A DNA stretch of 64,000 bases, from positions 62,001 through 126,000 of the forward strand of contig WPIO01000262.1 in the NCBI GenBank assembly GCA_009760855.2. Direction: 5' to 3'. Positions within the stretch are counted from its first letter, which is position 1. The number at the start of each line of letters is the position of its first letter. Position numbers and translations under genes: made by a program. Of this stretch, positions 21,691 through 33,139 are shown one piece after another. The notes under the pieces are model-generated. The model was not told the origin of the DNA. It made no database searches and worked only from the letters and a program-made list of their open reading frames with translations. This stretch comes from Cristatella mucedo. Lineage: Eukaryota > Bryozoa > Phylactolaemata > Cristatellidae.

Positions 21691-22797
21691 CACCTGATAG
21701 GCCGGCGACTAGTGCATGAGGCCGACCTTACGGGCTCGCAAGGAGGTGACCTGCGGGAACCGCCTGACAGTGGGAGCGGTGTTTCAGCTTTGCCTAGGTA
21801 GGCAGCATCTATGATCGGCTGCCTGTGAGGGTGGAGCTGACGCGTGCCTCCTGCGAGAGGCTGTCACGTAGCCTGTACCCCATTCAAGCCGTTCAGAACT
21901 CTTCAATTTTGAGACGAATTTCCTGATAGAGCCTGAACTACAGACAGGCAGCGAATGCTGGTTATGGGGCCACCGCCTGCTGAGGAAGTCGAGAGCGCCT
22001 GTAGCTGACGACTGCACAAGTTTCGGGCTGCGATCGGCGGGTCACCTGGTTCATTCGAAGCGCCTCTCAACGCGACCCCTGGCGGATGCTGGCCGCCCTG
22101 TGGATGTTGCTGCTGCCTGAGCAACTATTTGCACAGTGCACTGACAGTGCCGGCGAAGCTCAAATTACACACAGGAGTCCTGCTGCTTCGCACCAGTGTG
22201 TGGAGGAGCCAGCAGCCTCTGTATATCGGCTAGCCTGGCAGCTTTTGGCTCGTGGTCGTGAATAGACGGACGGCTGACAGACCGAATGAGGCGAATCTCG
22301 GAGGGAGTGCCTGGATCGAGCCAAGGTCGCCGCGGTCGCTCTGGCGCTCGTGCAACCGAAACCTACTCCGGCTGCCTGCAGCGGAGCTTGCAGATCTGTG
22401 CAGCTCCCTGCGACCAAGCGATCGAACTGCCGATGGATTGGCTCGAGCAGTGCTGTCCCTCTGCTGAGCGGAAGCAATCGAGCACCCGCGCCGGCTGGCC
22501 CGCTGTTACGTGGAGCGAACATGGATCGGACTGACGCCTGAGCTTGCCGTCACTTCGCTTGGCTACAGCCGTCCTATCGTGACTGTCAAACGGTCAAAGC
22601 ACGACCTGGTGCTGAACAATCCGTATGACGACCTACCGAAGCAACAGCAGCGGCAGCAATCAGCGTAGGACAGATCCTGGGCGGCGAGCGACGGCCAGTA
22701 CTGGCCAGTCCTCGGCGCCGTTAAATAGACAGCTGCAATAATCGTTAGCCTAGCTAACTCAGACAGTAATGACGAGGGCGTGCGGTCATAGGCTGGT
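21691..22797. other. GC-rich, nothing recognised
   Basis: 1.1 kb with overlapping open frames on both strands, as expected for GC-rich DNA with few stop codons. No domain, splice pair or known repeat recognised. Confidence 0.5.
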
Positions 22798-22960
22798 GAA
22801 CCGTGATGGCGCACTAGATAAGGTGGTTGCTTTTCAAGACGTCAATCCGAGGTGCTGTTTTCGAATCCTGCTGTTGGAGAGGTGCACGCCATCGTGTGCA
22901 ACGTTAAGGGTATGCTGCAAAGACATTTTATTTTCATTCCTAATTTAAATCTTTGCTTCG
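22798..22960 (+). mobile_element. SINE-2 copy, decayed 3' half
   Basis: ACCGTGATGGCGCACTAGATAAGGTGG head with B box GTTTTCGAATCCT near 22,858. The 3' part diverges after about 22,920. Confidence 0.7.
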
Positions 22961-24489
22961 CTCAATAACTTTCTAATGGATATGCGGTTGAAAAAAATTA
23001 CTATAAATCCATGGCGGTTAGTGGCCCAGGTCATTGTAACTCGTCGCAATAGTCATGAGCATGTCCAGTTTTTTGGAACTGAATCGCCGTTCGAATGTGT
23101 AAAAATTCCGGATAGGCCTAGCCGTTTCAGTCCGTAGCCACAGACACGCATCGCCATCGTTTGAAATTTGTAAACTCATACCGAAATTCTTTAATATTTG
23201 CCATCAATCCTTCGTCGTGGGTTCATCGGATGCATTCGTAATGACTGCAGGGCTGGCGAGAGAACGCTCACGATCCACCCGCCAGAGGTGCAGAGAAAGG
23301 TGGCCCTCGACGAGTCGAATCGAGCCGGTCGAGCTGTAGACAGTTGCAAGACCACCGAGCCGAGAGTCTACTTAGTGTGGTAAGTGCGGACTACTTTCGG
23401 TGCGGTAGGACGAGCCTGCTCGAAACGTATCGCCGCGCTCCGCAGCGATACCTACAGGCATCAAGCATCCTCAAAACCTTTTGAGTTGATATCCTTTTGA
23501 ATTTCTGGTGTTTCCGTGTTCAGTTTCACCTATGCTTTCATTCTCCAGCTGATAACACAAATTATAAAAGTATGCACACTTTTCTTGGTACTCGTCATCA
23601 TTGCTGTACCGTCTTTGTATTAATGCAAATTAAATAAATATAATTCAATTTGCATGTCTTCAGTTAGTGTGACAGATTAACTAACATACCTAGCTTGCCA
23701 TTGGGATATATATAACGATCAAGTAATATCGCACGGCTTCGCTCTAACATTTTTGCCATTATCATCCTTATATTGGTAGAATAACTGTGTGAGGAGGAAC
23801 CGAAAGCTCGCTGAGGGGCAGCGTTTCAGGCAAAAATAGTGATGCACACGTAGTTACCGTTAAATACCACCTAGACTCGAACACCTGCAAGGGAACTGTG
23901 ACTTAAAAACGTTCACGACAAAGGACCGATACCTATTCCCACACCTGATTGACACAGCTTTCCGATAGACACCGTTTCCATGAAGCTGTCTAAAATTTGG
24001 CTGCTTCACCTACAATGCCTGACCCGGGGATTTAGGCATTCGCGTCATAAATTTAAAGAGGAATTGCAAGTGCGTCCCTACATCGAATGCCTATAGAAGG
24101 TATACGATATTGTTCATGAAGCTGCGATTTATCCGGCGTACAGCTAGACTTATTAAAAGATGGCAGATCCTCAAGCTTGACGAGCCCGAAGCGGATCCAG
24201 TATAGCAAACTGTAGCCCTAATCAAAGCTGCTTGTGCGTATCTTTCGTAACTTCCAGAATCGGTGCAGAGGTAGAAAGTCTTATGTTGGAGAATTTTATA
24301 TAGCCAACTATTCAGGTCTCTGTGGCATTTGGTACACTCGTAATCGTCAACGCACTTTAACCCTGGCAGCACCGAGAAGGAGAGATCCAAAGCCGATTGA
24401 GGGTTGTTATGTTACTGTGGGCACCTCGTCGCAGGCTATTATCGCCTAGCCGCTGACCACAATCTCGTGGTGCTCCCTTGAGCTCTAAG
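22961..24489. other. No recognisable feature
   Basis: 1.5 kb without recognisable coding, repeat or RNA signal. Confidence 0.5.
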
Positions 24490-24740
24490 CCGAGATGCTT
24501 GTGTGGATGCTCTCGGTTACAAAGAAGCTCTCGTCACTGAGCTCTGCGGCCAAAGACGTTGCTCTCTCAGGCACTCTTTGCCGCCAAGATGCTCTCCGCT
24601 GCTACGACGCTCTCATCACTGGGCTTCGCAGCCGAGACGTCGCTCGCTTGGGCCGCCTGCGCCTTTTCGCAGGCAACTATCGCCTCGCCGCTGCCCACTA
24701 CCACCTAACCGCTGGAAGCCGTCGCATGCTGCACCGCCTT
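24490..24740 (+). repeat. GC-rich modular repeat R3, copy 3
   Basis: Plus-strand blocks AAGAAGCTCTCGTCACTGAG, AAAGACGTTGCTCTCTC, AAGATGCTCTCC, GACGCTCTCATCACTGG, GAGACGTCGCTCGCTTGG. They match copy 1 block by block. It sits directly where the gag frame of the LTR element is lost. Confidence 0.55.
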
Positions 24741-24745
24741 GCACC

Positions 24746-25318
24746 TTACTCCGGCTGCTGCCACTTCGCACTTACATTGTTCTGGCGCTCTTCGGTTGTT
24801 GTGGCTACTTTGTCGGAGGCGGTCCCATATCCGCTTCCTCCACCGGTGTCGCCGTTGGATAGCTGCGGCAGCTGAATGAGTTCCGCTCGCCTGTCTGAAT
24901 CTTGCGGGCAGTTGACAGTGGGGTTGACCGGTGATGCAGCTGGCTCGTCGCCCAGCTTTGCTTCGGTCTCGGCTCCGGCGAGCTGCTCCTGCTCCAGCCG
25001 AAACCTCTCGGCCTCAGGCTCGGCCTCCTCATCCGTCAACCACGAGAAGATCAGGATTAATACAATTCGCAGCTTGTGGTAATCTTGCTTTACGTCGGCC
25101 GGCTGACCACCCCAACCGTGTATCGCGTTATCGCCCAGACACACTGGCAAAACATGTTTTAGTGGCATCGAAATCTTTAGCCATGCTACGGCCTTCTCAA
25201 GCATTAGAAGCTCAGGCATAAAGTCCGGTCCGCCGTTAAACATTTCGTACCTCAGTATAGGCGTCCCATCATCTACACCGTAGAAGGTCTGGTACACTTT
25301 ACGGCTCGAGAAAACCAT
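24746..25318 (-). pseudogene. gag: Partial gag of Ty3/gypsy-like LTR element
   Basis: A minus-strand frame of 190 codons starts 13 bp inside the LTR. Residues about 57-94 (LPVCLGDNAIHGW ... DYHKLRIVLILIFSWL) fit the retrotransposon gag core pattern LPLFL.G.A...Y..L....DY.KLK.ALL..F. The C-terminal third is acidic and Gln/Thr-rich. No CCHC zinc knuckle is reached before the stop at 24,746, and no protease, RT or integrase follows at lower coordinates. Gag normally packages element RNA into particles. Here it is a truncated remnant, with R3 sequence beginning where it ends. Confidence 0.6.
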
Positions 25319-25330
25319 TTTCTGCTACCG
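25312..25330 (-). promoter_or_regulatory. Primer-binding site, initiator tRNA-Met type
   Basis: Just inside the LTR end the minus strand reads GGTAGCAGAAAATGGTTT. The complement of the metazoan initiator tRNA-Met 3' end reads TGGTAGCAGAGGATGGTTT. The match is good except for the first base and a GG-to-AA change. The ATG of the gag frame lies within this site. Confidence 0.65.
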
Positions 25331-25331
25331 A

Positions 25332-26517
25332 TGTTACGTTACTGTGTCTCCGGCGGCAGCAGCGCTAGTGGAGTCTCACGGTGACACGAAGACACGAGCG
25401 GTCGAATGTGTGCGATGAACGAGACTCTCGTCTTTATTCCCTAGCGGGTACATATACGAGCTTGGGCTGACTGACTCACCACGGATACGCGAGTGCCTCT
25501 GCGGTGGCCACATGCTTACGTCAAAGGCTCAACCACCCGCCGCTGGCGTGGCATACATCGCGGCCGAGAAGCCACCGGGCTTACACAACAGAGTGCTGTT
25601 GAAGTACTGAGAAGAATGCAAGTAGCAATGCGCGATTGCCAGGCGGTATTCTCCCGAAGTCGCCTGCAGGAGAAAATTTGTGGGCACACTGCTGTCGCTC
25701 TGAACTCCTCTGGCCTCCGAGAGCCCGGGCCATCAGTGACCAAGGTTTAGCTGGTGAAGGGATAGATCGTGGTTGCAGTCTTTCTAGAGTGGCTGGCGCG
25801 CCCGATGCAATCACGCTTGTGGTACGTCGGTTGCACTTCCGTGAGGGAAAAAGGAAACCTTCCGGCAGAACGTACGCTGAACGCTATTGATGAGCTGGCT
25901 AAAATGGCAACCGATTCAAGCGGCGCGCCACTTATGCGCCCGGAGACGCTCCAGCTACTGCTCGCATCACCTCACTGTGTGCTACAGAGCGTTACCTCTC
26001 GACGGAGTAGGGTGCAGTGTCCGCAAAGTGTCGCCACTTGACTACGAGAGGTCGACAGACTATGCGGGTTGCTTCTTCGCGTCCGCTGTAGTCGCAGCCG
26101 TCGAAAAGAACAGTGCCCGCTGCGGAACGTAGATTAACGACATGCGGGGCGTGAAGTGCGAGCGGCTTTTTAGCCAACTGTTGCGATCCATTCATCTCAT
26201 CCTTGCAGCCACTCGCTCGGTTGCCAATACTCGGACCTTACAGCTCAAGTTCGGCGGGAGCGCAAAGATTGCTGCTTTGGTGATCCTAGGCATTTCGTGT
26301 GGCCTCTCAACCAAAGGCGTTCGATTTGAGCAGGAGCAAGCAGCTTGTACAGGAGACAAGTGCTTGCATAGCTGAGAGCTGAGCGCTTGGTCCACTCAGT
26401 TGGCTGCCTTGACGTCGGTGCGTGCTGTTGCTCCACTCAGTTGGCTGCCTTGACGTCGGTGCGTGCTGTTGCTCCGCGCTAGCCTTGGGCGTTGTGAGTA
26501 ACGCTGGCCTCGTAACA
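25332..26517 (-). mobile_element. LTR-1, complete 5' LTR (1,186 bp)
   Basis: In element orientation it starts TGTTACG and ends CGTAACA (7-bp terminal inverted repeat). It contains an AATAAA polyadenylation signal (TTTATT at about 25,433-25,438 on the plus strand) and a TATA-like CTCGTATATG about 20 bp upstream of it. It is followed directly by a primer-binding site and gag. No matching 3' LTR was found in the same orientation at lower coordinates except the fragment at 18,285-18,935. Confidence 0.8.
26392..26473. repeat. 41-bp tandem duplication within the LTR
   Basis: Two identical 41-bp units (CCACTCAGTTGGCTGCCTTG...) at 26,392-26,432 and 26,433-26,473. The homologous LTR end at 19,114-19,215 has only one. 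Confidence 0.95.
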
Positions 26518-27280
26518 GTAAGCAGACGAACCTATCAGACCGCGTGCGGCCGCTTTTCTGTCACGGTGAGGGCGAATCTGTGCAAGTTCGCCATTCGGCA
26601 GCTCTTATGTATCTATGGAAGATATGCTATCTATTTGCATGGCGTCATAAGACTACTGACTCTCCATCCAAGCGCTTCGAGTTTTCTCCGAGTCTCGAGC
26701 CCACGACCTTGGTCCTCAAAAGGCGTGGCCGCTATGAGTGCTCAGTCCCTGCATTCAAAGCTCGCCGCAGAGCGTCTCGTAAGGAACATTGTGGTCTAAG
26801 AGATATCGCATTGCCTGACGTTTCTCATTCTTAGTTACAAAATACCAAGCAGAGCTAGTCCACGAAAATGCAGCGCTCGTTTACTGAGCCAGCGGTTCAA
26901 GCCGACGCGCGACGAATACCACTGAATAAGTTCTGAGACTTGGAATCTCTTTCTATTCAACCTACATTCGCTGGATGGAAGGGGACATATTGATTAGTAA
27001 TTGCATGCACAGCGGCCGCATACGTACGTACAGAAACAAAAACCCTGTTAAAATTCGTAAAATTCCGTCACAACAAAGAGGTCGTGGTTTAGCTCGTTGA
27101 CAACGTCAAACCAGTGGACGTAGTGACGTCCACCATTAGTGAGTTCCGGACTTTGGGAGAGTTTGAAATAAAAAGTCTTCTGCAGTATGATGTTAGGATG
27201 GTCGGAGGCACAGTAAATGACTTGAGTCTCAAGATATGCCTATACGATACTAGCTAGCATCGTAAGTAAAAAATAATAAT
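26518..27280. other. No recognisable feature
   Basis: Flank of the LTR element. Nothing recognised. GC content falls towards 27 kb. Confidence 0.5.
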
Positions 27281-27420
27281 TCATTTGCATAGCACCTTAA
27301 GATAACTTAATCTCTATCCAGGCGCTTCACACATGCCACGCCGGGCTCGAGCCCACGACCTCGGCCATAACTAGGTCGGAGCGAGCACCTTAACAACTGG
27401 CCCTAACCAGCGTGGCAAGA
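27281..27420 (-). mobile_element. SINE-1 copy, reverse
   Basis: AATAATTCATTTGCATAGCACC tail, CTCTATCCAGGCGCTTCAC, B box GGGCTCGAGCCCAC at about 27,343 and a head near 27,410. Confidence 0.85.
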
Positions 27421-28139
27421 AAGTGGAATTTGAAGTTCGGATGCGTACAAGGCAGAGCAGTAAAAAAGCAGAAAGGCACCTTCTTCTATATGTATCCAGG
27501 TATTTGAGAAGCGGCACCAGGTGGCGATTTCGTCGCTGACAATAAATAAGACAAGTTGTAGAGTTCTTCACCGAACGGTACCGGCGCCTATTGGGTTGTG
27601 CTAGCCTTAACTTACCGAGACTACATTTTTGCAATGGTGGTTAGTCGAAAGTAGGTAGCCGTAACTCTGCACCTGGTGTAGTGGCATCTTAAAAGATTAT
27701 TCGAACGTTTCGCCCAAATTTTGAGCTGGCACTAGTAGGACGTGGTAATGGTTACCCAGCCCACATTGAGAAGGAGTTTTTCAAATATTCGAGTAACAGG
27801 ACGTTTCCACGTAAGCAGTCAGTTGGCTCTATCATCAGTGAGTTTGAGGAAATTTTCTTCAATGACTGAACACTTGGATGATGCATGATATGACACATGA
27901 TGCAATATATGATGCAGGCAGTTAAGGGGGTTCCGATTGGTAGGAAGGCATGTAAACACAGATAGAGCTGTCTGTAATTTCCTTACAATGAAGGTCTATG
28001 GTGTGCTTCGGAATAAGATTGGAAAGTGAGAAAGGATAAGTTGTGGATGTATATAGAGAAAGGGGAGTCCTGCGCCCTACCTATGACTTGTAAGGTTCCT
28101 CTAGTGATTATCGCACATCGAAGTTATTGCTCTGAATTA
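27421..28139. other. No recognisable feature
   Basis: An 87-codon minus-strand frame at 27,371-27,634 runs into the SINE and has no domain support. Confidence 0.5.
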
Positions 28140-28215
28140 TACCACTAACAATGTATGTATATATGTATGCATCTCTGTCTGTAACTCCTCACAGCCTCAA
28201 AGACTACGTCGTAAC
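28140..28215 (-). mobile_element. LINE-B terminus fragment
   Basis: Reverse LINE-B end: ATGCATCTCTGTCTGTAACTCC then CACAGCCTCAAAGACTACG, about 75 bp. Confidence 0.6.
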
Positions 28216-30290
28216 AATCGATCCTACCAAAGGCCAACTCTAGCTTCTATAAAAATATTGTTGAATCGCAGATGCCCAATCCAAAAATGCTGATGTCGAC
28301 AATCAACCATCTCCTAAACCACTCCCAGATTAGCTCCTTACCGATCCTTGTGATGATCTAGCCCATCGCTTCTCTCAATTCTTTGTACAGAAGATAGACA
28401 AGATCAGGGAATCCATCCCTGCGATGACAACATCCACACTAGAATACTGTTACCCGATTCTTGGGTGCACCTCCATGTCTACATTTAAGCAGGTCACTGG
28501 TGATCTAATCCTGAAGTTCGTATCCCAATCAAAGAAAACAAGTCCTCTTGACCCTATTCCCACTGTCCTGCGCCCACGTTGCATTGATCTGTTGCTGCCA
28601 TGCATAACTAACATCATTATTATGTCATTAGCCTCAGGTCATGTCCCAGCACCTTTCAAAAAAAACTGTAGTCAGGCCACTTCTCAAGAAAGCAACACTA
28701 CACCAAGAGAACTTGAGCTACTACTGCACAGTCTCTCTTCTATCGGTCCTATCAAAGACACTGGAACGAGTGGTGGCGGACCAGCTTAACTCATGTTGAA
28801 ACTGTAAACGTTGCTAGTAAGTTCCAGTCTGGCTTTAGAGCTAATCGCTTTACAGAGTCAGAAATGCTTAGGGTATACAACGACCTACTTAGGAATGCAG
28901 ACATGGGTACTGTCTCTGCTTTTTTTGCTCGATCTTTCGGCAGCTTTTGATACTATCGATCACAAAGTTCTTCTAGAACGCCTCTCATCTCGCTTGGGTA
29001 TCACTGGCACAGCTCTGCAATGTTTCAGGTCCTATCTCAGTGGGGGACTCCCAAGAATTGACGTGAATGGACACAGATCATCCGAGGTACCTCTGAAATA
29101 TGGGGTACCTGAGAGCCCCACACTAGGTCCGGTTCTTTTCACGGTTTATACTCTCCCTCATGCTGATGTGATTGCCAAGCACAATCTAGGCTTTCACTTC
29201 TATGCCGATGACACTCAGTTGTACCTTTGCTTTGATCCCTCCCAGCCTTCGAGCACCTCGGACTCTCTCAACTCACTTGCTGCATGTATTGATGACATCT
29301 GCACATGGATGGCATCAAATTTTCTAAAACTAAACGATAATAAAACTAACTCATTAGCTATGGGCAAACCCAGTGTGATTCAGAAATGGGAAAGGCTGAC
29401 GCTCAGAATTGGCTGTGCCAGCATATCTCCCGTTGAATCAGCTCGAAATCTATGTGTCATGTTCCAAAGTGACCTCTCGATAGACGAGCACATCAGCTCC
29501 ACTGTCAAATCTGACTACTTTCAGCTACATAATATTGCCAAAATTCGGGCTTGTTTAGATAAGGATACCACGTCCAAGTTGGTCCATGCATTCGTGACAT
29601 CCAGTCTTGACATCTGCAACTCACTGCTTACTGGCCTACTAGCATGTGCAATCGGGCGATTACAGCTGGTGCAAAACTCTGCCGCTAGGTTTGTCTGTCG
29701 TAAGTATTGCAGTTGCCACATCACACCACTTCTTACCGACCTGCACTGGTTAACAGTCAAGCAGTGGATTGACTTTTAGGTTTTGTCGCTCACTTTTAGG
29801 TCACTTCATTCTTTGCCTCCAGCCTATCTCTCAGATCGACTCCTCCGCCAGGCCAAGCATCGTACCACCCGCTTTTCGGATTCCAACAGTCTACCAATAC
29901 CTCGTACAAACCTCACATCCTTTGGAGACCGTGTATTTAGTTTGTATGCTCCCAAAGCCTGAAACTCCCTCCCGACTGGTGTCAGAACATCCCCTTACTT
30001 GATCACATTTAAAAAGAACTTGAATACACACCTATTTAGGACAGCATTTAGTGGGTCCCTGTGATTCGTCGTTGATGTGCTTATGCTTGCTGACACTGTG
30101 CATGCTGCCACTAACCACATTTGCATGCAGACCTTGTGTATGTCACCCATAACCATGTTATTCATTTTGCTTGTTTATCAAGCATGATATTATGCACCAT
30201 TCAATTGCATTTCCCTTTGCAGACAATGCAAAGCGCCTAGAAAGATATTGAGTTCTCTGAGGGCGATTTATCAAGTGCAGTATTTTTATT
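28216..30290 (+). mobile_element. Longest LINE-A copy, RT and C-terminus
   Basis: About 2.07 kb. Blocks in order: linker before RT (28,424-28,680: TSPLDPIPTVL, DLLLPCITNIIIMSLASGHV), a frame change, RT finger remnants (VVRPLLKKA and LSKTLERVVADQL), then an open frame 28,811-29,779 with LLDLSAAFDTIDHKVLLERL at about 28,928, a GVPQGS-equivalent changed to GVPESP, the catalytic YADD at 29,211-29,222, MASNFLKLNDNKTNSLAMG and KIRACLDKDTTSKLVHAFV. A TAG at 29,777 and later frame changes precede the 3' UTR, a hairpin with one stem mismatch (30,231-30,268) and an ATT-poor tail. The N-terminal endonuclease is absent. CR1/L2-like by motif style. Inactive. Confidence 0.92.
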
Positions 30291-30292
30291 AT

Positions 30293-30960
30293 TCTTACGT
30301 GGGTATTACACAGGAGAGTTTTGTATAGCACACTCACAGCCTAAGTGGCTTTCGGTACGCATTCGGTAGCCAACCGGCTTCGTCTCATGCAACAAAGAGA
30401 AAGTGGGAAGCATAGCAGAGTAAGGAGAGCAGTCGAGGTAATAGGTAGCATAGCGTATCATAGCAGCTCAGGACTGCTGAAAAGGATGTGCCATAATTGG
30501 TAGCAGGAGAGAAGTTCTCGTTGCATAAGGATCGGGCAATTGCATTCCAAAGTCTAGGGCCCGCTGAGCAAAATCTTCTGTCGCCAACAGTCTTTAAGCA
30601 GAAGAATGGAACAGCTAATTTATTGTCCGTACAGGACCTAAAGGCACGAGGAGGCTGAAACTGGTGCAGCAGTTAAGCTAGGTATGGTGGAGCCAAGCTG
30701 CGGCTGGCCTTGCGGGCCAGCATAAGAACTTCGCTCAGCATCCGTTGATCAACCGGCAGCCATCCTAGCTCTTTTCGCAAAAGAGAAACATGGTCAAACC
30801 TCTAGGACTTGCAAACTAGCCTCGCAGCCATAATAATAGCCTGCTACAGTCGCCCAATGACGTTTTCTGCTCGCCCAGCTACAAAAGAATTACAATAATC
30901 TAGCCCAGACAAAATTAATGAGCAAGTTACATTCTTTGCAGCAGTCCTAAGCTACAACAC
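30293..30960 (-). mobile_element. LINE-B copy, 5'-truncated
   Basis: Reverse LINE-B from ACGTGGGTATTACACAGGAG to about 30,960 with the usual block order. It begins within a few bases of the LINE-A tail above. Confidence 0.85.
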
Positions 30961-30984
30961 ACAACAGTGTGCTTATTAAGCCCT

Positions 30985-31164
30985 GACGATGCACTAGGTA
31001 AGGCAGTTAGTTTTCACAACCTCTGCAACGTGGTCGTGGGTTCGAATCCTAAGGTGGGTGATTCTTTATCGCTGCTGCAAGCAGTGGTGATAGCCGTAAA
31101 GGCTCTTCTGTCGCTATACAAAAGAGGCAGTTAAATCAGCTTATATATATATATATATATATAT
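30985..31164 (+). mobile_element. SINE-2 copy ending in (AT)n
   Basis: GCCCTGACGATGCACTAGG head, perfect B box GGTTCGAATCC at about 31,040, TCGCTATACAAAAGAGGC 3' block, then (AT)n at 31,143-31,164. Confidence 0.9.
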
Positions 31165-31974
31165 GTGCATAAAAAAATAATACATGCCACTCAATCGCAA
31201 TTCTACATAACGAGCAAGACTCTCTTTGAAATGGCTGCACAACGTTTACAACGCACAATTTACCTGAAAAAGCGTATCGTCGCTCCGGCATGCCTTACAA
31301 AATTGGGTTTTTAAGCTTAGCGTTAACATTGAGTTTTAACTAGAAGCTGCTCTTACTAGCAACAGAAAGGGCCAAGTTGTATTGCCTTCCTATAAAATTA
31401 TTTTTGCACCTGGTTTTCTGAGGTAATTTGGAACTACGTCTGCAGGTATTAGCTCCCGACTGCAGCTAGACAGATGTCGTAATAAAAGCCAATGAGGTGT
31501 GAAGGCCGCAAAAGGCTGCTGCACACAGTCGTGATTTCAAATGACGTAGCTAGCTCCGCTTAATGCACAAGAATTTGTAAGTAACGTCATTCAACCACAG
31601 AATTCGGCAGTCAGTTTTTCTGAAGCCCGTCGTCTGAAAAATAAAATAGTGCATTTATTACAGAAACAGTGAAATATATCCTAAGCACGCTGAAAATCAC
31701 ATACACTGAAGGTCTTGAGAATCAAGATGAAAATTGAAAGACCTAAAGAGTAACCCTATTAGCAAAGAATGAATAGCTATAGTTAGGGTGGGCAATCATC
31801 ATCATGGTTTATCATCATGTATGAAGTGTTTGACTGAAATGTGAATACACCCGGCACGTGTAACCAAAGAAAGCCGGAAACATGCTAGTAGTAAATTTCT
31901 ATATTTATCGTATCGTGCCAACAGAAGGGATATATTTATAGTAAGTAAATGATTAACTACCTCATTAGAATTAT
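31165..31974. other. No recognisable feature
   Basis: AT-rich sequence without recognised features. Confidence 0.5.
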
Positions 31975-32055
31975 TATAATACACTTGATAAAGCACCCTC
32001 AGATAACTCAATCTCTTTCTAGGCGCTTTACATTTGCTGCAAAGTAAACACGATG
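31975..32055 (-). mobile_element. LINE-A tail-only fragment
   Basis: ATACACTTGATAAAGCACC ... TTCTAGGCGCTTTACATTTG: hairpin and about 20 bp only. Confidence 0.85.
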
Positions 32056-32315
32056 GCAGTTTTATAGCACAACGGGAGATCTAAATCTTTCTGCAGTTGC
32101 GTTGCGACTTGGTGCAAATCAGGCAATCGCCTAGGGTAGATAACAGTCGAGATAACTTGTCCAGACCTCCATGCAAAGTTATACAAGACTCACAGTAATG
32201 CAAGTTTGGAGGACCTTCTGTTTGTACCACACATTGAGGCGTATACTCACAATCACACAAAACGAGCTCAAGCACGATAGACAAGTGCTAATAATTATGG
32301 TATTACTCAAATAAT

Positions 32316-32600
32316 TGAATAGCGCCCTTTGAGAACTTATTTCCTATCTAGGCCCTCGGTGTAAGGGAAGCATCGATGTGGCTAGAAATAACATGTACAG
32401 CGTCAGCACACTTTAGAACATAAAGGAAAATTTATATGAAACGGCAAATGCTGCAAGGAAGCGTTCGTTTTTCTTTAAATAGTCAATTCAGAGGGTGTCG
32501 TGACGTCAGCTGCAAATTCTAGACTTTAAGAGCAATGCAACTAAATGGATGGCTTTAAGATTCGAGGATGGTTCAAGGCAAAGCTATCCGACTTGAGTAA
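32316..32600 (-). mobile_element. LINE-A 3' end, old
   Basis: Degenerate reverse LINE-A: TAGCGCCCTTTGAGAAC, CAGCGTCAGCACAC and ATTCTAGACTTTAAGAGCAATG correspond to the conserved block order, but identity is low. Confidence 0.55.
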
Positions 32601-33139
32601 GAAGTGATGGCCAGCCGATGCAACGCCTGATCGGTTCAGATATGTAGAAGGAGTAGTTCAGAGCGACCGCATTAAAGGTCGTCAAAACAATGCTTGACGA
32701 GGAGCCACATCAGGACGGTGACAAGTGGTGTACTTTGGCGATTGCGATGGTCATGACAGAAAAGCATAGCTGCAGAGTTTCGCTTTAATTGTAACACATT
32801 ACTGGATAGGACAGAAGAACGAGGAGCAACGAGTTTTGAAAGTCAAAATGGAATGTCACAAAGGTGTGGCCTGACTAATATGTGGTTTGGCTTTCTAAGT
32901 AAGACCAAACTTTAGCATTGATACAAAGTAAAAGAGGAGACTTGAATGTAGAGCCGATGTGGTGGAATGGGGAAATGTCACTTTAGTACAGGATAGCCAC
33001 GTTTCGAGCAGATGCTAGATAAGCACGGTGAGCCGAGTTTGAGGATTAGATTTTCCGAGTAAGACTTGGTTAGACTATAACTAAAAAGTTGGCTTTGATT
33101 GTCATACAGTTTGATAAAGTTTCCCACAGTCATAGAAGG
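32601..33139. other. No clear feature, possibly old LINE-A
   Basis: Some words resemble LINE-A in reverse, but no alignment can be supported by eye. Confidence 0.35.

Noticed and set aside
20299-22814. Several 70-120-codon frames on both strands
   Set aside because: GC-rich DNA has few stops. No domains, no splice pairs, overlapping frames on both strands.
24495-24875. 126-codon plus-strand frame as a gene
   Set aside because: Lies on the R3 repeat and the antisense of gag. No independent support.
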